A stretch of 64,000 bases of DNA, taken from Penicillus capitatus (taxonomy: Eukaryota > Chlorophyta). Position 1 is the first letter of the stretch. Every line of letters begins with the position of its first letter. The notes below the pieces were generated by a model. That model was given only the letters and a program-made list of their open reading frames with translations, did not search any database and was not told the DNA's origin. Of the stretch, positions 12,724 through 23,189 are shown piece by piece. The stretch is from assembly GCA_965649825.1 (NCBI GenBank), contig OZ287698.1, positions 1,426,001-1,490,000 of the forward strand, given 5' to 3'. Both the position numbers and the translations under genes were made by a program.

Positions 12724-14739
12724 CTATTTTGCATCGAGACGCGTAGATTCACTCGTCTCTTGTCCAACGAAAGAATGCGTTTCACATAGATGGGTCTGAT
12801 AGAGCAAAGAAGTCTCTTCGTCAGGACGGTGCATCCCATGGAAGACATAGATCAACGAAGAGATCAGCATCCATGGAATACAGCGACCGAATGCCGCAGT
12901 GCCTGTCGCGACAGCCAGATGCACACACGACAACACAGTCAAACAGGAGATAAGAGGTTGCAGAGGCAGATTAAAGACGGATGATTGGAAGACCACTGGC
13001 AGAGGCATAAAGGACAACTCGACGAGAGTAAATCCACCTGATCGATCGGAGACGGATCTCCATCAGAGAGACAAAGAACGGGCGGGACATACCTATCGAT
13101 AGCATCCATAGCCAGAGAGGCCAATCGTATTCGATCGAGAGTCCTTCGAAGATGCTCACAGCGATGAGCAACACGAGACGCAACGTCAGAGAGAGAAGGT
13201 TGTTGGATGGGACATCGCTGGGGCAAGGCAAGCTCTCCACCCTCACGTATCTGCAACGACACAGTCGACGTTCTCTATCTGTTGGCGGAGAAAAATCCGG
13301 ACCTCCTCCAGATGGACGCCAAAGGAATGATGGCGTGGATGCACAGAACGATAAAGGAAAGCATAGGGAGCAAGGCATGGATATCGAAGAACAAAGCAAA
13401 GAGAGTACCAAGAGTGCCCATAATCAATGTCGCTGTCAAAGGGGTTTCCGTTGCTCGATACACCGATGCCTACATATCTCTCCTACTCCGAATACGGAAA
13501 GGCTTGCGCTTACAAGCTGATGTGGCAGAAAACCGTTTCTCCCCAACACCATCAGCAAACGACTGGCATCACATAACATGCTGAACATCGTCGTCAACAT
13601 GGCGCACACAGCACCGAACGAAACAATACGACCTGCCCAGTTCCAATTCAGCCGAGTGAAGGCGGAAGAAAAGGGCGTGTCCACATCGATGGCCTTGTAC
13701 CTATCCATTTCATCGATCCTATCAAACGCAGTTTTGTCTAGAGTGTGCCTACGGAACGATGCCGATGAGTGCCGCTGCTAAGAGGCTATACAGAACGATG
13801 CTGACGACAAGGCAGACAACGATCGCCATGGGCAGATTTCTGGATGGATTCTGTGCATCTTCGGCGACACTTGCGAGGGAGTCAAATCCGAGATAGGCAT
13901 AGTAGAGAAGAGAGATTCCACGACATATCTTCGTCACCTTGGCGTCCTCCGGAAAAAAGGGCGTGTAGTTGTTGACGTCCACGTTGGGAATGGCGGCCAC
14001 AATGATGAAGACGATAACCGTCATACTCATTCCTGTGGTAATGCCATTCACCGTAAAGGATGTTCGAACGCCACATGCCAGCAGAAGGGTCAGCATCGCG
14101 ATGACGGCAGCGCCGAGGACATCGATCACCACTTCGTCCGTATGATCGAATCGGATGATCAGAGATTCGTGATCGATGCCCAAAAACGTCGAGACGTAAC
14201 CCGTGAATCCCTTCCCCAATGCTCCAAGAGAGACGACGTATCCCCACAGAAAACTGCTGGCAACTAACCTAAAACGCGGCACGATCATGTGTGTATTGAG
14301 AGAGGTCGAAACCAGCCAGGGAATTCGCCGAACACGAGATCGATGTATGTATAGCACGAGCCAGCGATCGGCACATCTGCAGCAAATTCTGCGAGGACCA
14401 GTGCGTTGCACAGTGCCACCAAACCGGCCAATACGTAAGCCAGGATCACAGCTGGACCTGCATCTTCATTGGCCACTTCACCGGTGACGACGAAAATTCC
14501 GGCGCCGATCATGGACCCCAGACCAAGCATCACCTAGGCAGACACCTCCTCTGCCTCCGAAACGGGTTTTAACTGCCACGTTTGTGCGTTCTTTGTCGCA
14601 TCGAATGGCCAAATCTTACCAAATCGGGAAATCCGAGAACGCGCCTGAGGTTCGTACGGGTTGCTGCTCGGGTAATGAGGACATCAAGAGACCCACGGCG
14701 AAAAGCTCGCTTGCGAAACTTCGACCACAAGGCAGACAT
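12724..14739 (-). CDS. Cationic amino acid transporter paralogue 2 (APC superfamily)
   Basis: Seven exons (14620-14739, 14313-14533, 13753-14268, 13514-13700, 13303-13469, 13093-13250, 12724-13037) give 560 aa. Exons 2, 4, 5 and 6 have exactly the lengths of paralogue 1 (221, 187, 167, 158 nt). Seen: KFRKRAFRR in the N-terminal tail, GLGSMIGAGIFVVTGEVA, the APC loop PIAGSCYTY, AYLGFDSLASVAEDAQNPS, and SFGAVCAMLTTMFSM. The first intron is 86 nt, one of the two longest modelled. Some residues differ from the other copies (FPGWL, PHQL), so this is the most divergent of the four. Membrane transporter, substrate inferred as basic amino acids. Confidence 0.88.
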
Positions 14740-15485
14740 TGCAACAGTGGTTGGTTCGCTTCCGGACAGATCGTTGTGCTGCGCTATGACAAGACAGTTA
14801 TCTAACGACGAAAGGCAACGGATGATAACGAGTCCATCTTGCCTGAGTCTGTCGTTATCTGTCCTTCTCCCTTACACATATCTTTGAATTTCGGCCACTT
14901 TATACCAGAGCAGACACCCCATGCGTTCGGCAGGCGATCAAATCTGGCCAGCTAGATATGCATCTTAGAATTCTGGATCTAGATCAGACGCCACGTTCTG
15001 TAAGCGTTGTTTCAGTTGTGCGAGACGGAAGGCGTGTTAGCCGTTTAACACGCACGAATGAGGAGATCTGGGTAAAATAGTGAAAGAGATACCGGCTACT
15101 AGTACTTACAGACAACTTCTCAGCAAAGCAAGCTCAGAGAATATTCATATGATACGCCATCATTGCGACATGTCCAGAAAACGAAACACCAATCATCTAA
15201 CGTATCCTTTCACGAGCATATTCATAACATAGCATCCCAACTGGCACACGGCCAGAGTTCCTACTGATACGGCATTCCATTGTCAACAAGGAGGAAGAAT
15301 GCTTCGACCAAGAAAGCAGGTTGCTACGGTTACAAAAGAAAGTCGATGAATTGACAGCCGTTTGTTCTATGGACACGAACTGATTAATAGCAGCTCATTG
15401 GAGTAATCTGTTTATGTTGTGTCATGGAGTCCAAGGTAAGATGAACATCTATCCAATCATTCGGCAGATATCGTCGTAAGAATGC
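14740..15485. other. Intergenic region between transporter paralogues 2 and 3
   Basis: About 750 bases, relatively AT-rich, with no recognisable coding exon. It presumably contains the promoter of paralogue 2 and the 3' UTR of paralogue 3. Confidence 0.4.
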
Positions 15486-17479
15486 TCAAGTGAACAATGG
15501 GTCCACTTCGCGTGGGGCGTTTTCGTGATCAGAGCAATGCTCCTCACTTGTGTGATGCATACCATAAAAGAGGTAGACGAGGACAGAGAGAACGATCCAC
15601 AGGAGGAGACGGAAGTAAGCTTCGGCCTCCAATGTCATGATCAGATGGACAGAACACAGGAGACCCAAACAAGAGATGAGTGGCTGTGATGTCAGTCTGA
15701 AAGTGGAAGACTGGAAAACGACAGGAAGACGGATGAATGAGAGCACCACCACGAAGAAGACCCCTGTCACAAAACACAAGCCACAGATCATCATCTGGCA
15801 TCCGCGATGGCAAGAGACGACCTATCGATGCTATCCACAACCACAGTGGCCATTCCCTCTCGACGACGAGACCTTCGACGATGCTGGTGATAACGAGGAG
15901 ACCCAGTCGCAATGCAACCCAGCTTGGATGTACAGGTTCTTGTGTGCTGTCTAAAGGAGTGTCTTTTGTTTTGACATATCTATACATCGCAGAGGGCAAT
16001 AAGGGATGTGGTTGAGAGCGTATGGATAACCTTTTCCATATGGAGGCTGCGCAGACGAGACAAAAAACAAAAAGTGTTCCCATTGAGACCATTGAAGAAA
16101 GTGTAGCAATATCCAGTAGTAGTGTCATGCTCGCAGTGGCGAGACCCGAGAGCACTGTGGCATATATGGGTGTGGATGTATGTTCGTTCACTTCTGCCTA
16201 GACATCAGCTGGCCTCTATCAGCCGTTAGCATTCGGGGATACGCACCAGGATTTTTGGGAGAAAGCCTTCTCTACCCAAGACCATAAGCAGACGACAGGG
16301 AACGTACATAGCTCCGAACAAAGATGTTACGATTCCGCAGAGTGCACCGAAGGACACGATTCGACTTGCCCAATCCCATCCAATCATTTCAAATGCAGTC
16401 GAGTACGCTGCCATGACATCGATCTCGCCATACCTATGAGAGATCATCACCACACACACATTCACTATAAGGACTCTGTCAAATCTGTCCTGTTACGGGA
16501 CCATGCCCACGAGGGCGGCAGCCATGAGAATGTAGAGAGTGGTACAGATCAGGAGGGAGACGATGATGCTGAGGGGTAAATCCCTGGAAGGATTCTTCGA
16601 ATCTTCAGACACGGTCGCCATCGCTTCGAAACCAAGGTATGAGAAGAAGACGATAGATGTCCCACGGAACATGTTGGAAATGCCGTACTCTTTAGGAAAA
16701 AACGGTGTGTAGTTCTCCATGTCAATATTGGGAGCCGATGCTCCCACGACAAAGATGATGATCATCAGACTGACCGTTGTCGTGATACCATTGAAGGTGA
16801 AGGATTCTCGAACGCCATAGGTAAACAGTACTGTCAGGAAGAGCACGACGACGGTTCCAAATATATCGATCACAAAAGCGTCTGTGTTGTGAAGGGTGAT
16901 GACTAAAGCATCGCTGTCGATGCCGATCAATGTTGAGAAGTATCCGGCCAGTCCTTTGGCGACAGCAGCACTCGCAACAGAGCATTCCATCAAGAAACAA
17001 CTGGCGGCGATCCTGTCACCATAGGGCACGTTGGCTGAAAATTGTGACCGACATGGCTGCGTTGGCTGACCATGAAGCAAACTCGCCGAAAACGAGGCTG
17101 ACGTAGTTATACGAGGCACCGGCGACCGGAACATCTGCTGCAAATTCTGCGTAGACGAGGGAGCAGAAGAGGGCGGCGATGCCAGCCAATCCATAAGAGA
17201 GGATGATGGCAGGTCCTGTCTGTTCACTTGCCACCTCTCCTGTTACGACGAAAACGCCAGAGCCGATCATGGATCCCAATCCAAACATGACCTAGGTCGG
17301 CATCCAATGCACAACGGATGGTCGGCGTTCGAGACGTCCATAGGGCGACGTCTTACCAAATCCAATGGACCGAGCACACGTTTGAGCTTCGTCGACAGTG
17401 AGGCTTTGGCAATCATGTCATCGACGGAGGCACAGCGAAAAGCTTTGTCGCGAAAAGTCGACCAGAAATTTGAAATCAT
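15486..17479 (-). CDS. Cationic amino acid transporter paralogue 3 (APC superfamily)
   Basis: Seven exons (17357-17479, 17071-17291, 16497-17012, 16247-16433, 16031-16197, 15822-15979, 15486-15763) give 549 aa. Exon lengths match those of the other copies. Seen: FWSTFRDKAFRC, GLGSMIGSGVFVVTGEVA, the PVAGASYNYVSLVFGEFASW segment, YLGFEAMATVSEDSKNPS, and the SFGALCGIVTSLFGA helix. Intron 5 (15980-16030) is a multiple of three and stop-free in frame, so its retention would only insert 17 residues. Like the other copies it is an integral membrane protein with a long hydrophobic C-terminal region and a short polar tail. Confidence 0.9.
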
Positions 17480-18413
17480 CGTGTCGGGTTGCAACGGGGA
17501 GGATCAAATCGGCGACGCCTGCGGTGCCGTGCGGACGAAGTCAGTCAAGAAATCGACCTTTTCTGAGGCGATTTCGATGCGTTTCTTGTGTCTTGAATAC
17601 TTTGTCGTGCGACTGGGACCCCTTGGAATAAATGGATCGTCGTATGATTCGACTGTAATGCTCTCATCTTACAACCGCGACTTGTACGGACATCAGTCGT
17701 CGTCATACAACAACCGCGCTATCCTTGTGCTTGCGGCGATGTCGCGACGGATGAGGTTGAGCTGACGTGCGGCTGTTGCCATCAAAGCTGCACTCAAAGT
17801 CCTGTCGCGTTCAGCGGATCGAGGCGATCTCTGATGTCAGAGTCGCATCAGGAGTCACCTTACACCGCGAACGTGAAGCGGAAGTTCGCGTGGTCGCGAT
17901 AAATGTCCGACCATGGACCGTGAGTTGCGCCGCTGACGGGAATCGTCTGTCCGAGTCAGCGATCTCCTCGTCCGCGGCGCACGACGCACCACCGAAGAAT
18001 ACTGAGCTTCGTCTGTGGCGAGCCATATTCTCAATTTTTGACGGCGTTTTGCGCCTTACTCCCAACCCTGTCAATCTAAAGCAGAGGTTTGACATCGTCG
18101 CGGTACACTGCCGCAAACACACGGATTACAAAGAGGCAGAGTTCAAGAGGGGACGCGCATTAAGTGAGTATCCTCATGGTGATGTGACCCGGAAGGGGAC
18201 AGCTGTCCGAATGGTACGACAGCGAAGCTAACAGCTGTCCCCCGAGACAGGTAATAATAAAAAGGTTGGCGGTTTTACATGACTTTTGTTTGTTTAAACA
18301 TATCAGCCATGCAGGGTGTCGTTTAGGGCCCTAGTAAGCAGTCCACCCTGGTAACTGCCAACTGCCAAAGACCGTCTTTTGAACTACAGAGCATGAATGT
18401 AATGAAATGTGGA
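17480..18413. other. Transporter 3 upstream region with dispersed repeat
   Basis: No gene was recognised. The stretch at about 17636-17935 is one copy of a dispersed repeat described separately. The remainder, near 18170-18270, contains GACAGCTGTCC-type palindromes and a CCCCGAGACAGGTA motif that recurs near 19905. Confidence 0.4.
17636..17935 (+). repeat. Dispersed repeat, copy A
   Basis: About 300 bases match the reverse complement of 40095-40412 at a rough 85% by eye, starting at TATGATTCGACTGTAATG and running through CTGATGTCAGAGT to CGTGAGTTGCG. The partial copy at 20449-20515 shares the last part. The length, inverted copy and location beside a retroelement-like ORF suggest a transposable element fragment. 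No terminal repeats or target duplications were identified. Confidence 0.75.
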
Positions 18414-20198
18414 TCAGGAAACTCCTCGGGGGGCGCTGGGAAACCGTGCAAACGAGCGGATGGGTAATACCATGTAGTCTAACGTGGCGAACGCGGTCTT
18501 GGGGTCCTTCAGTTGCTCATAGAGAGTCTTCGACACGAAGACCTTCAAGTTCCTGCTGGGTGTCCATTCCGGGAGGGGCTGTCCGGCAGAGTCACGTTTG
18601 CGGCGATTCATTCGGTGTGGAGCTGCAAAGTGCTCTTCTTCGAGTTCGGGCGCAGGGATCTGCCAGCGAGAAGCATTCTGTTCGGCGATGGCTGCGATTG
18701 CGGCTTCTGGTTCTATGTCCAGATCGACATTGCTGATGACCACGGGGACTTTGTCTTTGGTTGGCGAGAGGTACGAATTATTCACTGTGAATGTACCGAT
18801 ATCCGGCAGTTCTAGGTCCCAGGCATCTCCTGCACATTCCAGGCAGCGATCCAGCGATTTCTCGAAGGACTCCCGCAGATCGGCACGGATTTGCACGTAG
18901 TAGCGGCCTCCGTGATCTGTACGGATGTCTTCCACGTGCTCCTTGAGGTTCCTGATCTTGAGCCTTCGCTCCAGACTGATTCCGAGCTGACGGAACGACG
19001 GGCGATCTTCCTTCAGTTTCACTGGGCACAGCTGGAAACTGCGCTCATCGCATCGGATCTGGGCTTTAAGCTCCTGGGTTTTCTTCCTTAGTTCTCTGGC
19101 CTGGGCGTTCCGTTGCTGCTGTGCAGGGGTCTTTGTGGGCAAGGCCTTTCGGGCGGCATCCCGGTACGATCGAGGAACAGCGCTTCCGGATTCTGTCGCT
19201 GCTTGGTTTCTGTCCGCAGGAGCAGGGGGCGTGGAGTGAGCGGCGGTTGGTGTCCAATCCGTGATGCTATGGTAGAACAGCATGCAAGTGTGTACCTCGT
19301 GCATCGTGGAAAGAGCCTCGGAGAGACGAGCGGCAAGCGGGTGTTCCTTGGGTACGAACGGCGAGGCGATCATCTCGATCTGCGCGATAGACGAGCGGAT
19401 GTCATCGGAGAGTGCTCTGAGGAATTCGCTCGGCGGCACCGAGTGTCTTGAGCGACAGAGGGATGCCGTGTTTGATTCTTCCCCCTTGGGCAGGTCTGGT
19501 GCTTCCGGCGCCAGGAGAAGCTGGTTGCGCAGGTTCTCGAGTCTATTCGCTAGAACCAGCTGGGCTTCGTCTTTCTTTTTATGCGCCGACAGGTAGTCAC
19601 GGATCTTCGAGATGAGCGTGACTGGGTCCACGGACGCAGCGATGTGCGTGGGGCAGGCTTGGAGGGCAGTGTTGACGAGGATGAGCTCCTTCTTGCTCAT
19701 CGCTTCGAGAACCTCTGGGGACAGGCGCAGATCGCGCCTGTACCTGACCGTGTTCGCAGCCTGCGCCACCGCCGTGCGCACCGGGTCGGGGGCGGTGTCA
19801 GGACCTCCGGTCTGCGAGCCTGAGGGCTGCATCGTTCGCGTTAGTGCGTGCGGGCACCGTCGTTCGGCAAGGGTTTTAAACGCGGCAGAACGAAAGTGTC
19901 GTACCCCCCGAGACAGGTATCGCCCTTGCTCTGATTCCCGTCGGGGCTCTTCCTCGTCGACTTCTGCGTCGGTGGGTCCGTCCTCCCCAGGGCTATGCAG
20001 TTGGTCCTCGACTTGGGTGGCGTCTTGTCGAGCGTCGGGATTTCCTCGTTCCGCTTGTCTGAAGAAGTCGAGCGCCGATAAGTAGGGTGTGTGCTGGTAC
20101 AGTGGTGGGTAAGGAACAACGGCACGCGAGGGTACTAGCGCCTCGTCGTCAGCCAGGATGAGAGTTTCTTGCGCGTGTCTTACGCCGAAGGTACACAA
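18414..20198 (-). mobile_element. Probable retroelement ORF1/gag-like coding region
   Basis: A long uninterrupted frame of about 594 codons lies in a 3.7 kb insertion between transporter paralogues 3 and 4. The frame opens without an ATG; the first plausible Met is near 19833. The protein is rich in Pro, Arg and Glu. It has a basic coiled-coil-like middle (RELRKKTQELKAQIRC) and a C-terminal part with an RRM-like feel (VPVVISNVDLDIEPEAAIAA). This order resembles ORF1 proteins of non-LTR retrotransposons. No CCHC knuckles, reverse transcriptase or endonuclease is in view, so the element would be partial. Composition differs from the host exons. An unrelated host gene is possible; confidence in the mobile origin is modest. 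Confidence 0.45.
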
Positions 20199-21206
20199 AG
20201 CCCAAAACGCTTACAAGAACAAAAGCCTCAGAGTCTCCCCTTTTTGTCAATTTATCCAGTCTAAGCGATGTGACCCTCTGAACAGGTGAGTCATCCCTCG
20301 TCCGGGGCCAGAGAATGACGCCTCAGATGACTCAACTTGCACCCCCAAGACATGAACCCATCGGAAACGAGGCAGTCACATCATCACGCCAAATCTTGGC
20401 GACAACAGGCATCATGTCCAATCAGTTGAGTCAGTTAGCTCACAGGAAATTCGCGTCGTCGTGATTAGTCTTCCGCTACGGATCGTGAGTTGCGCGGACT
20501 GTGATCTGGTGGCGTGTTATATTGTGGCTTGCTGTTGACTTACAAGTCGATTCGCAACCGAGTGACAGGTGTCAACCTTCTACATCGAACGATGGATGTC
20601 CCAATACGCGATATGCCGATCCGGTCACCCCCGATTTCGCCGACGCGCATCATTGCTCGACCTTCGCTTGCGTCCCTTCATGTGACAGAAGGTCGTCGAT
20701 ATTGAGATCGGCGGATCGATTAGAGAGATGACGTCGTCCAATGGTCAACTTAACAGTGATAAACGAACGTCCATTGATGAATGTCAAAGGTTTCTTTTTT
20801 TGCGACAGTGCATCGTGTAACACTCTCTAGTTACGGAAATGTACACAGGAATGCACAGAAGAGCAATTCCTGAAGAGCTGTGAACACTAAAGACTGTATA
20901 GGAAAGAGTACAAATGTTGCCTTGCTGACAGTTGGAGACTCCACGTTCCCATTGCTCGACAAATGAAGACATGTAAAGAACGATAGATGATGGCTTCTCA
21001 AAGCTTCATTTCTTCCCTTTTCCTTTTTTCGTTTCTGAAAGGTGTGATATCGAAAACACTCTGCAATGCACCAACAACAACAACAAGCCATGCAATAACT
21101 GGAACATCCGGTAATAGGAAAAAGATATGAATTAGACGGACTGCTAGGACATGCACTGGCTGTTGGGACAGCCGATTCGCAAGTCTCTCTGTGTCTTGCT
21201 TTCTCT
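20199..21206. other. Non-coding stretch downstream of transporter 4
   Basis: No coding exon was recognised. It contains the partial repeat copy B at 20449-20515, and an AT-rich portion from about 20750 to 21100 that is likely the 3' flank of transporter 4. Confidence 0.4.
20449..20515 (+). repeat. Dispersed repeat, partial copy B
   Basis: The sequence from AATTCGCGTCGTCGTGAT through CCGCTACGGATCGTGAGTTG and GCGGACTGTGATCTGGTGGCGTG matches the 3' end of copy C, read on its minus strand, more closely than copy A. It is probably the remnant end of another insertion, on the far side of the gag-like ORF. Confidence 0.6.
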
Positions 21207-23173
21207 CTAGGAGACTTCTTGAATGATCAATGGTTCTGCTTCGCACAGGGCAGCAGGCTGATAGGACAAGGACGAGGAAGGGCGATTTTCGCCCGTGCGA
21301 TGCATACCATAGAAGAAGTAGATGCACGTCGATACGACTAAGCATGCAGCAAAACGAATATAAGCCTCTGGGCCAAGTGTCGTCAGTAGGTGTACACAAC
21401 ACAGCAATCCTAGACAGGAGATGAGAGGCTGCATGCTTAACGCAAATGTGGTTGGTCTAAAGATGACGGGCAGTGGTGTGAAGGACAGAACCACTGCAAA
21501 GTAACAACCTGAAAGTCACACACCGTCTCCCATATGCAGACAGTCAATGCGGTACCGACCTATGAACAACAACCATGTCCACAGCGGCCAAGCTCTGTCG
21601 ATAGAAAGGCCTTCGAAAACGCCAACGGTCACCATCAACACCAAGCGCAGAGCAATCCACCCATGGTGAACAGGTTGCACAGCATCCTCGCAACAGAAGT
21701 TGTTGGCCGACGCCACATACCTGAAATCCAGTCTGCCTTAGATTCAGGCAATAGAGAGACGGTCTGTCTACCTTCTCCAAATGGAAGACATACAGACGAG
21801 GGAGAAAACGAACAAGATGCCCATCGATGTGGTTGACGTGAGCTCGTGCAAATCCAAGAGCATCGCCATCGTTGCCGAGATAGCACCCGTCAAGACGGTG
21901 GCATACAGTGGCGTGGATGTATATCCATTCACGTTTGCCTAAACGCGCTCGGCCCTCCACCAAATGTGCAGAAAAGAACAACGCACCAAGATTTTTGGCA
22001 GGAACCCTTCTCTGGCCAGAACCATAATCATGCGACACGGTACACACATGGCGCCAAGGAGAGAGGTAATGATGCCACACATGGCGCCAAAAGAGACAAT
22101 CCGACCAGCCCAACCCCATCCAACGGTTTCGAATCCTGTCGAGAATGCAGCCATGGCATCGATCTCTTTGTATCTGCAGTAGCCATCTCCATTGCCCGAC
22201 GATGGAATTTTCGAAGGTACTCACGAGACCATGCCCACAAGGGCGGTTGCCATTAGCACGTAGAGAAAGGTGCAGATTGTCAAAGAGGTCAAAATGCTTA
22301 ATGGCAGATCTCTCGAGGGATTCTTCGCGTCTTCTGCCACCGTCGCTAACGCATCAAAGCCGATAAAGGAAAAGAACACCAGAGAAGCTCCCCGAAAAAC
22401 ACTGGAGCTTCCAAACTCGCTGGGAAAGATGGGAACATAATTGTCTACATCGATGTGTGGAATGGCGGCTCCGGCAAGAAAGAGAATGACGATTAGACTG
22501 AGTGTTGTGGCGATTCCATTGAAAGTAAAGGACGCGCGGACCCCATAGGCCAACAAAGCTGTCAAGAATATGATGGTAACCGCCGCTGCAATATCAAGCT
22601 CCATCCCTCCTGCACTGTTCGATGTAAAAACCAGCGCCTTTGTATCGATGCCTGTGAGCGTCGCTACATAGCCTGCCACGCCTTTTGCGACGGCAGAGGC
22701 CATCGTGGAATAGCTTACTAGTATACAACTTGCCGCTAGCCTAAAATGGCAGGCGGTTGAGAAGTCTACCGTCTGGAAGTCATACCAAGAAGTGGCTTCC
22801 CCAAAGACGAGATCTATGTAGTTGTAGGCCGCGCCGGAGACGGGAATGTCTGCGGCAAATTCCGAGTAGACAAGGGCGCAAAACATCGCCGCAATGCCGG
22901 CCACCGCGTAAGAGAGAATGATGGCAGGACCCGTCTGCTCGTGAGCCACTTGGCCCGTGACGACGTAGACTCCCGCGCCGAGCATCGTCCCCACGCCGAG
23001 CAAGACCTAAACAGATCAGATTCTTCCGTAACGCGAAGGGGGGCGCTTACGAGGTCAAGAAAACTCAAAACGCGTTCAAGCTTTCCATTGGCCGGTGCCT
23101 TGCCAACCAGTTCTTCGATGGTCGTGCATCGGAAAGCTCTTCCCCGGAATTTCGACCAGACGCTCATAGACAT
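21207..23173 (-). CDS. Cationic amino acid transporter paralogue 4 (APC superfamily)
   Basis: Seven exons (23051-23173, 22786-23006, 22225-22740, 21987-22173, 21772-21938, 21560-21720, 21207-21508) give 558 aa. Seen: SVWSKFRGRAFRC, GVGTMLGAGVYVVTGQVA, ILSYAVAGIAAMFCALVYSE, the PVSGAAYNYIDLVFGE segment, FIGFDALATVAEDAKNPS and SFGAMCGIITSLLGA. All intron positions are shared with the other three copies; exon 6 has one extra codon. The start lies only 16 nt after the stop codon of the upstream IEF-like gene on the same strand, so its 5' UTR must overlap that gene or be supplied otherwise. An alternative start is the Met two codons later. Confidence 0.9.
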
Positions 23174-23189
23174 CGAAAATGATGCGCGA

